Below the pieces are notes generated by a model. That model was not told where the DNA came from. It ran no database searches and saw only the letters and a list, made by a program, of their open reading frames with translations. A program made the position numbers and the translations under genes. 64,000 nt of DNA, from contig JAEQBH010004670.1 in assembly GCA_016808115.1 (NCBI GenBank), positions 1 to 64,000 of the forward strand. The letters are read 5' to 3'. This DNA comes from Tetrastigma voinierianum (taxonomy: Eukaryota > Streptophyta > Magnoliopsida > Vitales > Vitaceae). Of this stretch, positions 1 to 11,412 are shown one piece after another (the stretch's first letter is position 1; each line of letters opens with the position of its first letter).

Positions 1-1584
1 AAGGAAATTGAAAGCCAAATAGTCAAGTTGAAGGACTAAGTTACATGAGTAAACTTAGCCGAAATGGGTTTTTTGGAGGCTAAACAAACATATCGTATGA
101 TTAAGGACCAAAAGTGGTCTCATTTGGGGAAGGAGCAAACCGAAGGAAAGAGAGGAAAAGAGAGAAGAGAAGGAAGGAAGAAGAAGAGGAGAAGGAGGAA
201 TCAAGCCAAGGTATGGGGACTACTAACAAAGTATGGACTTGGATTTTTTGGTATGGATCCTTTGTGGTTTTTGTTTAGTTAATGGACTTTGCTGACCTAG
301 GAGTTTGTCAAAAGTTCATCCCAGCATGGAGTTTCTTGTTGGTAATTGATTCTTTCTAGGGTTTGATAGAGGATTTCATCCCGCAATGGATCTTGCAGAA
401 TGGGTGGGTGAAGCCCCAATGTCAAAGAAAACATGGAATCCTCCTTTGAGGTTGGATTCATTGATTAATAGTGCAAGAGTAAAGAAGTTGGAGTTAGAGA
501 CAAACCTAACAAATCCTTGTATTTGGTTTTGTATAGGGGTTATAACCCATATTAGGAAGATGTGGAGAGTAATTCATGGTGAGATTTTGAAGTAAAGATA
601 AGTATCGGAAGAGAATTGAATAGAAAGGGTTACAAAATGATTATGAAATGGTTTCAGAGGTGTATATGAAGTATGGAGGTGAATTGGGTATCAAAAATAT
701 GGAAAAAGGGGAAAGAGACATTCTAAGGCATTTCCGGGTGATGTGCAGTACCTTTGAGTGTACCGAGTACATGTCTGGTGATTTTTGGCCAAAGTGTACA
801 TTACACTTTAGGGGTGTACCCGGTACACCTGTTACTTCGAGTTTGACCAGTTTTCGTATTTTGGCCATAACTTGCTCATTTTTATCGATTTGGTGATTAA
901 GTGGCTACGTAAAAATAGACTTCAAGGAGGAACCAAACTTAAGAAATAGGTATCTCCAAATTCTGATCCTAAAGTGGCCTAAAAATTCTCAAAGTGGGGC
1001 CATGTGCAAGCCAAATTCTGGTTCAAGCTTTGAACATAGAGTAGTCCAGGTTGTTTCGGACGTAACTTGAGTTTCGGTGCTCCGAATTGGGTGATTCCAG
1101 TTGGAATAGAACCCTTAGCACCTTATATTTAAAAGAGTACAATGACCTAGAGTCAAACATGAGATAATATCGGAAAAATTAGTAATACGAACTGTTCTAG
1201 ATATGTCTGATAGCCAGAGCTAGTTTGGCATGAAAAATGCCATAACTTAGTTTGGATGATCGATTGAGTTGAATTAAACTTACTAAGTAAAGTAAATTCG
1301 TAGAGGAATAGAATATATGGATGAATTGTGATTCACATACATCATACTTCACAAGAATATGAAGTATGCATATGTAATAGGCATGAAACAAGGAAAATGT
1401 AGAAAATGAAAAATGTCATAAAGATGTATTTCATGAAACATGAAATGATTATGGAAAATGAAAGTAAGCAATTGAAACATGATTATGAACATGAGAGGCA
1501 ATATGTCATGAACACATAATGTGGTTAAGTGATATATGATTATTATCACATATAACCGAGAAAATGATAACAAATATTAGGAAT

Positions 1585-1975
1585 TATCTGTGAATGAGTA
1601 TAACGTAAATGAATTTATGAATGAGTATACATGAATGAATATGTGAATGAGTGTATGAATGATGCATACATGATGCATGTATGAATGAGTGTATGAATGA
1701 GTATACAAGAATAAGTATCATTAAATGAATTTTATGAATGAGTATACACATGAATGAATATGTGAATGAGTGTATGAATGAGTATCGTGAATAAAGTATA
1801 CGTAAATGAATTTATGAATGAGTATACATGAATGGAATAATAATGAATGGTGTATGTGAATAATTATCGTGAATAAGTATGCATGAGATGGTATACATGG
1901 ATAATTATCGTGAATAAGTATAGGAATGAGTATCACATTGAATGAATGAATGAGTATAGTATAAATGGTCACAGC
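1585..1975. repeat. Low-complexity GAATGAGTAT tandem repeat in LTR
   Basis: Irregular tandem copies of a unit around TGAATGAGTATAC, with variants such as GAATATGTGAATGAGTGTATG, fill this part of the LTR. The spurious 123-codon minus-strand ORF at 1721-2092 exists only because this repeat rarely makes stops on that strand. Confidence 0.75.
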
Positions 1976-2224
1976 AGACCAGTATGTGGTTGAGTATATC
2001 TTTGAAAGATAATACGAGAAGTGAATGTGGAATTGGAGTGTGTTGAAAACACCGAGATGAATGTGAGATGATAATGGGACGGGATTCATCAAACGGAATC
2101 CGTCATAAATGTGAATACGAAAGTGAATATGAAATTGATATTGATATTCGGCCGGATAGGCGTGAATAATAATAAGACGGGCTTCTATTCATGGAATAAA
2201 TTCGTAAGTGCCAGTCAATGATCA

Positions 2225-3125
2225 TGAAGAATGAACAGCGGCTGGGATGCACCAAGCGGCATCCGTCACGAAGGCACCACTAAAATTATCAATGTCGGCG
2301 GGGATGCACGATCGACATCCGATAAGCGATGGCGTGCGGCATTGAAATATTACGCTGCGGATTCGCAGTGGATCCGTCGCCGGTGGCGTATGACATTTAA
2401 TTGATACTACGTGTGGGGTGCACCAGCAGTATGGCATGATGGGAGACCGAATAGAGTGACACCATGTGTCGGGGTGCACTTCGCGGCGTCCGGCGTGATG
2501 GGGGCGAATAATTGATACCATGTGCCGGGGGTGCGCAGCGTATCAGGCATGATGGGGGCGGAATAAGTGATACCCGTAAGGGATGCACCAAGCGACATCC
2601 GTCATGATGGGAGAGGCCGAATAATTGATACCCGCGTGTCGGGATCACCGGCGGCATCCGTCATGGTGGAACGAATAATTGATACCACGTGGCCGGGTGC
2701 AGCGGCATCGACTGATGGAGACCCGATAAGTGATACCCGTGGGGTGCAAATGACATCGAGCATGGTGGGAGACCGAATAGGTGATACCACGTGTCGGGGT
2801 GCACCATGACATCAGGCATGATGGGGGCCGAATAAGTGATACCACGTGTTGGGATGCACCAAAGCGACATCGCGTCGTGATGGGGCTTAAGATAATTGAT
2901 ACCACGTGTCGGGATGCACCAAACGACATCCGTCATGATGGGAGAACCGAATAAGTGATACCACGTGTCGGGATGCACCAAACGACATCCGTCATGATGG
3001 GAGAACCGAATAATTGATACCACGTGTCGGGATGCACCAAACGACACCCGTCATGATGGGAGAACCGAATAAGTGATACCACGTGTCGGGATGCACCAAA
3101 CAGCATCCGTCATGATGGGAGACGG
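2225..3125. repeat. About 59-bp minisatellite inside LTR
   Basis: About 15 head-to-tail copies of a 59-bp unit. GATACCACGTGTCGGGATGC recurs at 2898, 2957, 3016 and 3075 with almost no change. Older, more divergent copies begin near 2402, 2457, 2514, 2568, 2627, 2679, 2731, 2782 and 2838. The unit is much more GC- and CpG-rich than the flanks and contains CACGTG (E/G-box core). The homologous LTR at 22175-25178 lacks it. Array copies at the right end are the most uniform, which suggests recent expansion there. Confidence 0.9.
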
Positions 3126-3509
3126 GTGTAAAATGTAGACACATTACCGAATGATAAAAAGGGGCGGGATTCATTAAACGGAATCCGTCAGAAATGTGAA
3201 TTGAATAGTCAAAGTGATATAACCAACATTGACGAGTGTAAATGGGATTTTTATGTGAATGCTTAAATCTCATAAATTGAATTGTAGATTAGATTATTGC
3301 ATTGAAATGCATGTTGTGATATGATAAATGATGTATACAAATGGAAGCATGCGAAAATGAATAGCATGAATTTATGTGGATAAAAGGCATTATTTTTGTA
3401 AATGCATGTTATTAAGTGTGAATGTTATGGTTATGCCAGTTGTAAGTGAATTATGGGATTTTAGAAAGAAGTGTTTTCGGGTAATTAAAAAGTTTAAAAT
3501 GGAATAACA

Positions 3510-3770
3510 TAAACAAAATGTTTTGGGAAGATAATTGAAAATGTCGGAGTAAACCGGGCTCCAGCTTGGATCCACCAATCGGGTCAAGTCGGGGATTCGG
3601 GTCGCGACACTTTTGAAAATAAAAATTTAATAAAACGAAACAAAATGTTTTTGATTGAAAATGTCGGAGTAAACCAGGCTCCAGCTTGGATCCGCCAACC
3701 GGGTCAAGTCGGGGATTCGGGTCGCGACACTTTTGAAAATGAAAATTTAATATAACGAAACAAAATGTTT
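3510..3770. repeat. 120-bp tandem duplication of an LTR-end-like segment
   Basis: Two copies exactly 120 bp apart (3541 and 3661). Each contains GGATCCRCCAAYCGGGTC and ends in GGTCGCGACAC. That segment closely resembles the terminal 50-60 bases of this LTR family (compare 25135-25177), so LTR-end sequence appears internally as well as at the true end. Confidence 0.85.
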
Positions 3771-4598
3771 TAAACGGGCATCCCAGATCATGAAACGTAA
3801 TTGCTAAAAGGGTTGATTTAATGGCCGACGTGATAGTGATAAAGAGTCTAATATGTATTGGTATTAGTTTGATTTGACCACAATATGAAATTGATACCAT
3901 GACTTTGATATGTTCCGATTTGCTTGTAGATGTATAAGTTGTTTTGAATATGATCGACATGCCATACATATAGAAGATATGGTGAAACTTGTAAAAGACA
4001 TGACACGTAGGATGTGATACGATAGTGAAATGATGGAATCTAAAAGGATAAAATCTACATGTATAATATGATATGGAGTTAGAAGTCACATAACAATAGG
4101 CTTCGTCAATTGCATAAGGAAAAGTAAAAGTAAAAGATAGTGACCGCGATTATTGTGTAAGTCGTTCTTTTGTCTATATGTTCCCACTAAGTAAAAGCAC
4201 ACTGCAGATATTCAATCATTGTAGTCTTGAAAGAGGAGATAAGAGAGGACGAGGACATTCCACACCGGCTGTACGGGCCATCTGAGGCAGTGCTCACCCG
4301 GCTGCTTATTCCGCGATCTACGATGTTGAGTAGATATGTAATGTATGTATGTGTATTTGTATAAGAGAATGGGACTTAGTATATGTGTATAGAATACAAT
4401 GGATACCACTCGTTGGTAGTTCATTTGTAAATGTAAATGATTGTTGGTTATTACAAAAATTGTTTGTATACCAGATATAAGTTCGCTCACGAAAAAAAAT
4501 AAAATAAAATAAAAATAAAAATAAGAGTCCGGTATATGGTTTCGCACCCAAAGCCGGTTCGGATTCATGATAAGTCGGGCCCAGGGATCGGCGTGACA

Positions 4599-4795
4599 CT
4601 ATCATAGCTTTCTTGCGTCGGCATATGATTTTTAAATCCAAGTGCATAAGGCCCATCCAGGGAACTAGGGGATTCATTTTTCGTTTGAGAAGAAGTTAGA
4701 TTTCGGCATAGTTTTAGTTCGAAAATATTATAATTTCTTGGCACGCCCGCGCATCCACCAATCCCTATGCTTTTTGTATGTTTCGATGAATTACA
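4599..4795 (+). repeat. Tat 5' LTR remnant (3' end only)
   Basis: About 150 bases from GGGAACTAG to GAATTACA align with 48020-48163, the end of the Tat 3' LTR. The upstream part of this LTR is not in the window because the gypsy LTR ending at 4598 abuts it. The right end is placed at ATTACA (4795), where the two copies stop matching. Confidence 0.7.
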
Positions 4796-5440
4796 CTAAA
4801 ATCCTGCTTGAAACATATTTTTGGCAGCAGATCAGGACCCATCTTTGTGAAAATCCACACATCTCTTTTGTGAAAATCCACACAGCCTATTAAGCAAGTG
4901 AATCAAAGAGAAGTGGGTAATGTGGATGTGTGCCTATTCTTTTCTAATAATTTTAATGAATTTCATATATGTATTTCTACTATCATGCAGAAATAGAGAG
5001 CTAAGGAATGATCATGGCTGCAGCACATGGAAAAATGAAGCGGCAATCTCAATCCATACGGAGGGCAACCAGAAAGGGGGCAGCGAGGTAGAAGTTGCTA
5101 CAAGCCTAAAAGGCGGTGAATTTCACCGCTCATCTATGGGTAGAAGCTGGGCCTTCCTCCCCACAGGAGAGAGTATGGTACCCTGGAGAATGTGTAGGGG
5201 AAAGACCTAATGCAATTAAAGTCATAGTCCCTCAGAGGATTTTTGCTCAAAATAATCAAATTACAACTTGGGAGCATATGAAGGGCTTTTCTTTCAATGG
5301 AGGCCTTGATTTCTCCTTGTTATCTAGAGAGATGGTCAGTCACCTGGGCATGTTGTTAGATTCCTTTGTGTAATGTGGGGAATTGGCTAGCTGTACCCAA
5401 AGGAATTCTATCATTTCAAGCTTAGACTGTTTCCTAACTC
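4796..5440 (+). other. Tat leader and presumed gag N-terminal region
   Basis: This untranslated-leader-like stretch is followed by degraded coding sequence. Readable segments occur in two frames around 4980-5370 (QKGGSEVEVATSLKGGEF; then WEHMKGFSFNGGLDFS). I do not recognise a domain. Position directly upstream of the gag core suggests the gag N-terminal region. A weak PBS-like TGGCAGCAGATCAGGACCC occurs at about 4831, but it lies farther from the LTR end than usual and I do not rely on it. Confidence 0.45.
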
Positions 5441-6300
5441 TTTGACAGGGCCTACATTCACTTGGTATACAATATTTCTAAGGAACTTCATTCGAAGTTC
5501 GTAGGAAATGGAAAGGCAGTTCCACACTCACTTTAGGGCTAAGCCTAAAATGTGCATTGCACAACTGTCTAGAGTGACTCAAAGAAATGGGGAGACTGCT
5601 GATTTTTTTTATCTCTCAATTCAAGAAGATGAGAAATAGATGCAAGATCCATATTCTAAAGATGAAGTATTGAAAATGGCCCAAAGAGGTTTGGACATTG
5701 AGTTGAGGAAAAAATTCCAAGGTATGAAATTTAGAGATTTTTTATGAACTTGTAGCTAAGGTGACATAATATGAGGAGTTGCTCAAGGAGGAAAGTTACT
5801 AGAGGAAAAAGTCCATGGGAACCTATTACCGAGTAGGTCGGAAGTGTCAGTGGCATATCCATTTTACTACAAAGGACATTCACTTGTCATCTTTTGGTAG
5901 AAAAGGCTTTTTGATTTTGTGGAAGAAGACACACAAGTTGTTAGTACTGGAGTTTAGTATACTTTTGAGATAGCGAAGACAAGGAAATATTCGTTTTATA
6001 GTGAAAGAAAAAATTAATTAGCTTCCCTAAGACCATGATTACCGTAAGGATCAACTAAGGGAAAGACTTACTGTAAGTACCACAATTCATGGAATCACAT
6101 TACTAATGCATGTTGGGGTTTTAGAAATGTCATACAAGACAAGATCAACAAAGGGATACTCAAGTTCCCTAACAAGAAAGAGGCTATGTCAATCGATGAA
6201 GATCCTTTCCATGATGGCCCTCGATCAATGCTTCTAGCTTTGACTAAGAGCATTGATAGAATCGAAGCGGGAAAGATTTTCAAGGAAGGTATGGGTCCTA
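5441..6300 (+). pseudogene. gag: Tat gag (capsid core and C-terminal region), broken
   Basis: Capsid-like Gag would package the element RNA. The reading shifts frame several times, but retrotransposon-gag landmarks are clear: the QLSRVTQRNGETADFF region at about 5560-5610, then KMAQRGLDIELRKKFQGM at about 5680-5730, and ELVAKVT-YEELLKEE at about 5750-5795. Farther on, ACWGFRNVIQDKINKGILKF and KKEAMSIDEDPF (about 6110-6210) match the conserved gag C-terminal stretch of Tat elements that precedes protease. In-frame stops and indels make it non-functional. Confidence 0.75.
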
Positions 6301-7339
6301 AATATTGTTTGGTTTACATTGAAGTGATTGAAAATGAGTAGGTTGTAGTTTGTATAGATATAACATCAAGAAAGATTTAATGGAAGGGGATTAACCGGGA
6401 AATAAAGCAATATAACCAATTCTCGAGAAAGGATTTCACCAAAAGGGATGACGGATTCCCCAGATGATGAATTCATTCCTCCCAGAGAAAAGGTTGTAGA
6501 AAGACCCACCCCTCTATGGGTTAGGTTCAATGCTCCAAGGGAGAATGATACATGCAGGTTCAGAGAATGTTCCTCAAGAAATATAGCCTTTTCCCCAAGG
6601 GGTAAGTTCACTCCTCTAAAGTGAGGTTCTATCCCTAAGAGAAGATTGCAAACAACTTCACTTCTTCAAGGGAGAAATGCAGGAAGGACATGTTCTCAGT
6701 CAAACCTTTAATTTTTGGAGTACGTGGACCTAGTTCTCAAGGTACATATTGATATCTCCCACGAGGACAAATTCTCTTTTCTAAAGATATTGTAGAGCCT
6801 TTGTTTTTGAGGAAGAGGTTGCGAGATGGAAAGGCACCTTGAGGTGTATCATTCCTCTTAAGGTTTCTCTTGGTCAAAGGTGGCATGTGGTACAACACAA
6901 AAAATTCCCAAGGATGTCAAGCTTAGAAGATATGAGATGCGAAGCAAAGCGATTGATAAAAGCTGACTTATTACAGTGTGATAAAACACTCTTGGAAGTG
7001 GCTATGGAATTAGAGAAAGTGAAGGAAGGAATGGTTCCTAGCATGGAAAAAATAAAGTTTGGGAGGAAAGCTACAGAGGATATGGAGTCAATGAGCAGTG
7101 CAGATGAAGTAATGGACTCGGAGACCTTATTCAGAGTGGGTGAAATCCTATTTAGCACAGAGATTGTTCCACTGTTTCTTTGTTTTGTTTCAAATATCTG
7201 AGTTAAAAGACCCAGGAGGAAGACCTGGCCAAGATGAGAGAGCCCTCGATGAAGGAAGATGTGGGCAACAGTAGAGTGCCTGAAGATCCTCTAAGAATAT
7301 CAGACCCTAGAGAAGAATGCCTTGAGCATACATTTGAAA
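6301..7339 (+). pseudogene. Tat gag-protease linker
   Basis: Coding-like but undomained region between gag and protease. The longest open stretch is 6839-7201, 120 codons, rich in Glu/Lys with a helical-looking segment (KADLLQCDKTLLEVAMELEK) and then DPGGRPGQ just after the stop. It sits in the + strand pol direction and is followed by the protease motif. Earlier bases (6360-6800) contain short repeated CCCCAAGG/GGGGAGAA-like words with no recognisable domain. Confidence 0.45.
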
Positions 7340-7620
7340 TGACAGGCACATAGAAGTAGCATGCGTAGGCCCATCGATGTGTGATATCAAGTGCTTGGTA
7401 GATAATGGATCAACGGTCAATGTAATGCCAGTGGATGAAGCTATCAGAGCATTGATGATTTGATGAAAGCAGGGGGTGGATGTGTTGCCTTTTTGGATAA
7501 ATCTATCCAGAGCCTTGGGGATCTTTGCTATAGATATCACCATTGGCGACAAAAACCTCTTGCCTTTTTGTGCTAGACTCTACTAAAAATTTCAACATTT
7601 TTTTAAGGAGGGACTGGATT
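7340..7620 (+). pseudogene. pro: Tat aspartic protease, broken
   Basis: Polyprotein-processing protease. The active-site region reads IKCLVDNGSTVNVMP at about 7385-7430, where the canonical D-[ST]-G is D-N-G-S. It is followed by a degraded flap and C-terminal half (LGIFAIDITIGDKNLLPF at about 7515-7565). Frameshifts lie just upstream (7200-7330). After it, 7621-8094 is degraded linker toward RT with no motif I can name. Confidence 0.65.
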
Positions 7621-8094
7621 CATGCCAACTAGGGTGTGTTGTCCTCTCTTCACCAATTCTTACTATTTTAGAAGGGTAATGAAGTGGAAATTAGTGCGGC
7701 GAGATAATGACCCTTCATGACAACTACGGGCTTTATAGGCAGGTATTATGATTAGGGAAATCAGTCACGTCAAGTTCCTGAAGTAGAAATGGATAGGGTC
7801 CAAGGAAAGCATGCATGGACAAAAGGCTATGGAAATCCAAAAGAGAGAGCAGAGTCAAACTCCTAAAGGTGACTATAATCGTGCCTTATAGGCCGATGAG
7901 TAGTCCAATCAGCTAGAAGATCAATGATGACTGATTACTCTCAAGAGGAAAAGACAATAGCTACAACTTCCATATTCAAACTGAAAATGCAATGGAAACG
8001 TAGTTGAAGAATGCCTCAGGATGCACAATGGGGTTGAGATAATTTTAAGGATGCATATAAAGAAGATGAAGAAATACGGATGGAAGATTTGGAG

Positions 8095-9045
8095 CAAGCC
8101 CTCCTAAGTTTGAAGATACACATCCTCGATACGACCCATGTAGGAAGTGAACCTCGACACTATAGAGGAGCTAAGGATTACTTATATTAGTTCCTTACTA
8201 CCTTATGACATGAAAGAAGAAATTATTGCAATATTACAAGAATTCAAAGACTGCTTTGCTTGGAATTACGACGAGATGCCAGGGTTAGATAGAAGCTTGG
8301 TGGAACATCGCTTGCTTATCAAGTCAGAGTTCTACCTCTTTCAGCAACCACCTATAAGAATGTCCAAGGAGATAGAACTGAAGGTGAAATAGGAGATTGA
8401 GAAGCGTTTTGAGGCCAAATCTATCATACCTATAAGGTATGTGCAGTGATTAGCAAATATTGTCCCTGTGATGAAAAGAATGGGAAACTTAGAGTTTGTG
8501 TGTAGAGTTAGGGATTTAAATCTTTGCCACTCTAAAAGACATGTATGTAATGCCTATTGTTGATATGTTAGTTGACTCCACTGCAAATAATGAGTTATTA
8601 TCCTTCATGGACAGTTTTAAGGTATAATAAATCCTAATAGTTGTTGATGATATATCTAAGGCGCAGCGGATGTCTTGGTTCCTTAGAAGCGTTTGAATGG
8701 TGGTCATGCCCTTTGGTTTTAAAGGAACATTGGTGCAACTTGCCAAAGGGCTATGAATACTATCTTTCATGACATTTAGGCCTAACATGGAGATTTATAT
8801 CGATGACATTGTGGTTAAATCTAAGAAGGTCGTCGAACATGTGAATCATTTAAGGAAAAGTTTTGAAAGGATGAGACTCCATAAACTAAAACTCAATCCA
8901 CTCAAATGTGCTTTTGGAGTTCAAGTTAGAAATTTTTTAGGGTTTCTAGTTCACCAAAGAGGAGTGAAAGTGGATCAAAACAAAGCCAAGGCCATCATTT
9001 CAACTAAGGCTCCTCAAAATAAGAAATTACTTCAAAGTTAGTAGA
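8095..9045 (+). pseudogene. RT: Tat reverse transcriptase, broken
   Basis: RNA-directed DNA polymerase domain of Ty3/gypsy pol. Landmarks in order: FAWNYDEMPGLDRSLVEHRL (8255-8315), typical of the Tat pre-RT/RT start; KRMGNLEFVCRVRDLN (about 8475-8520); MPFGFKGTLVQLA (about 8708-8745); the polymerase box YIDDIVVKSKK with the two Asp residues at 8796-8807; and FGVQVRNFLGFLVHQRGVKV (about 8915-8975). The finger and palm halves are separated by several frame changes between 8520 and 8760. The open segment 8769-9041 is the best preserved part. Confidence 0.85.
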
Positions 9046-9600
9046 TTGAGATGAAAACTACTTAAGAAGGTTCATCTCTAATCTGGCAAGGAAGACTAAG
9101 ATATTCTCTGACCTAATCAAGCTAAAAAAAGTGGAAGAGTTTAAATGAGAGGAACAACACCAGACATCTTTTGATGGAATCAAAGGTTACATTTCTAAAC
9201 CCCTTATTTTAAGGCCACCTCTGAGGGCTCGACCACTCAAACTCTATCTATCAAGCTACTTGAAAATTACATAGAATGCCTTGACTGAAATTATGCGAAA
9301 GGCCATGAGCGGGTTTACTGTTGTGAAGTAGGGTCCTCCTAAATTCAAGCGAAATAGGGTATACACCCATTGTGAAGTTGTGTTTGGCCCTACTGCTGCA
9401 TGTCACTAAATTGAGACATGGCAGTCAAGTCTCAGAGTATGTGGTCTCCCAATGAGCTTGAGTGAAATACATGTAGCCGACCCATAATCCATTGGATCAT
9501 CGAGAAATGGTCCATTGCTTTGTCGAGTTCACACTTAGTCTATTTTCACATAAATTAGTCAAGGGGCAAGCTTTAATAACTTTTGGCTTATCATCCTTCA
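9046..9600 (+). pseudogene. RH: Tat RNase H (first, gypsy-type), broken
   Basis: Removes RNA from RNA-DNA hybrids after reverse transcription. FISNLARKTKIFSDLIKLKK at about 9070-9130 is the RT thumb/connection. Around 9180-9250 a connection motif (KPLILRPPLRARPLKLYLSS) leads into RNase H. LHVTKLRHGS-like residues follow at about 9395-9430 and a degraded tail near 9550-9600. Stops interrupt throughout, and catalytic residues cannot be assigned with certainty. Confidence 0.65.
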
Positions 9601-9861
9601 TTAGAAATCAAACCATAAAAGGATGTGAAATTAGGGATATATGAAGTAGAAAGGTGGCCCTGGGTTCTTAAGTTTGATGGTTCTAGCACGGAGAAATCCG
9701 TTAGAGCTGGGATAGTAATCATCTCACCAAAAGGGATAAAGACTACCCTATCGTTTAACTTGGCCTTCAAGTGCACCAACAATCAAGCTAAATATGATGC
9801 TTTAGTGATTGGTTTGGAGATTTTGTTGGAACTTAGAGCCCGAAATTTTTTATATCATTAG
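9601..9861 (+). pseudogene. aRH: Second, archaeal-type RNase H (aRH) of Tat element
   Basis: Tat elements carry an additional RNase H downstream of the first. Here WVLKFDGSSTEKSVRAGIVI (from about 9658) gives the first catalytic Asp in DGSS. Then FNLAFKCTNNQAKYDALVIG supplies the N-N-x-A-E/K-Y-x-A-L motif and a LEI helix. In the second motif Glu is replaced by Lys (QAKYDAL where QAEYEAL is usual), so a metal-binding acidic residue looks lost. Open from 9625 to 9861, then a stop. Strong support for the Tat assignment. Confidence 0.85.
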
Positions 9862-11412
9862 GGACTCCTAATTAGTGCCTCGGAAAATAGTAGAATATAA
9901 ATGCAACAACTTACTGCTAGCTCATTATCTTTGCTTCCACTCAATTGTTAGATTCTTTGCACATAAATTGGATATTGATACGTGCTTAGGGAATCTAATT
10001 AGGAAGCGGATGAGCTAAGCATCAAGCCTTCAATTATGAAGATGAGCGAAGAATTGACTCATAAGCTCATTGTGATATGAAAGAAGAATCACCCCTCAAT
10101 TTATGAAAGGGGAATCATAATAGAAGTCATCAATACATATGCAAATATTACAAGAGGCTAGAGAATTAAGATCAGAGAGTATTTAGAAGACCCTAACAGG
10201 TAGGTCCCCTATCGGGTGAAAGCTACGATCACATAACCGATCAGAAGGGGAATTATCAGAAAAGGACTTGATGGAGTTCTTACTCATATCTTTATATTCT
10301 AGATAACATGGAAGTGATGAAGCAAGTTCATAAAGGGGTCTGTGGATCCCTCAAGTTGGGATAAAAATGTGATGGTTGACTAGGAGACATGGCTATTTCT
10401 AGCCAACAATCCTAAGTATTCCTTGATTACTCAGTACAATGATGTAAAAAATATGGCGACATAAAAGATACATTGTGGAACTCCATAATTGTGAAACCAT
10501 GGCCTTTTAGAGGATGGGCCATGGACTTGAGTGGGAAAATCTACGGCCTCATCAAGGGGCTACAACTTCATCTTATTTTCTCTTGTTGCCAACAAATGGC
10601 AGTACCCTTGAAGAAGGTAGAGTAGAAGGATGTGATCCAATTCATCAAGGAACATATTATTCATAGATTTTGAATTCCTCAGTCCATTAAAACCGACCAA
10701 GGCACCATGTTCACTAGAGATGAGATGACTTATTTTGCCAAGGACTATAGCATTCAATTCATTAGATCCACTCCCTTTTTATGTACGAAACAAATGGATG
10801 AGCGAAGCTTAATAAGGTGTTGATAAGCATCCTAGAGAAGATGTCGGGGGATAATCTTAAAGATTAACACATAATTTTATTTGAGACCTTATGGGCTTAT
10901 ATAACTTCTAAAATAGATTCTACAAGGGTAAGTCCTTACTCTCTAACCTATGGGCAGGATGCAGTGCTTCCAATGGAGGTTGTAGTTCCTTCTCTAAGGT
11001 TATCCAGACATAATGACCTTAATCCTCAAGCATACAGTGAAGCCATGATAATGGAACTTGAGGCATTAGATGGGAAGAGATTACAAGAACTTGACCACAT
11101 CATGATCTAGAAAGGTGGCTCAAGCATACAATAAGTGGGTAAGAAGAAAGAGTTTTGAAGAAGGGGAGCTCGTTTGGAAGGTGATACTGCCCATTGGTTC
11201 TAAAGATAGAGAATTGGGGAAATGGTCTTCTAACTAGGAGGGACCATTCAAGGTTCACCAAGTACTCCCCGGAAATGCCTACTGGCTATCAAGCCTTGAA
11301 GGGGAGCCATACAAAAGATTCATCAATGGGAAGTACCTCGAAAATGCTTTCCCCTGATAGGAAATCTTTGGATACTACCAGAAAAATTAAGATGAAGGGA
11401 ATGGGGAAATAA
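9862..11412 (+). pseudogene. INT: Tat integrase, broken
   Basis: Catalyses insertion of the cDNA. From 9862 to about 10300 is degraded linker. The core has WAMDLSGKIYG (first catalytic Asp at about 10523) and IKTDQGTMFT (second Asp at about 10694), with IQFIKEHIIHRF between. The C-terminal domain is partly open: AYNKWVRRKSFEEGELVWKV (about 11125-11180), then GPFKVHQVLPGNAYWLSSLE and NGKYLENAFP (about 11242-11352). These C-terminal motifs are typical of Tat/non-chromovirus gypsy integrases. No chromodomain is present. Many stops are present. Confidence 0.85.

Larger units (their letters stand above)
1..4598 (+). mobile_element. Long Ty3/gypsy (Tekay/Del-like) LTR, 5' end outside window
   Basis: This is the greater part of a long LTR whose 3' terminus GGCGTGACA ends at 4598. 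It is related along its length to the solo LTR at 22175-25178: both have the purine-rich stretch early on, the CATAACTTG modules, a shared block around 1500-1560 and 23770-23820, and a matching terminal 400 bases. It is longer because it carries private minisatellites. No PBS follows 4598. The next bases are Tat LTR sequence, so this is either a 3' LTR or a solo LTR inserted into the Tat 5' LTR. The left end and target duplication cannot be seen. Short ORFs inside are not coding; several just translate the repeats. Confidence 0.75.

Noticed and set aside
1721..2092. 123-codon minus-strand ORF
   Set aside because: It is the translation of the GAATGAGTAT low-complexity repeat: Ile/His/Ser/Tyr-rich, no domain, and within an LTR.
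2225..3125. CRISPR-like array
   Set aside because: Units are contiguous without unique spacers and lie in a plant LTR.
2222..3273. Several overlapping ORFs with repeated DTWYHLFGSPIM and RGINY-like peptides
   Set aside because: All frames of the 59-bp minisatellite give repeated peptides; 59 is not a multiple of three, so the frame rotates. Not a repeat protein gene.
4212..4677. Two minus-strand ORFs of about 118 codons
   Set aside because: They overlap the end of a gypsy LTR and its junction, with no domain and no codon bias.
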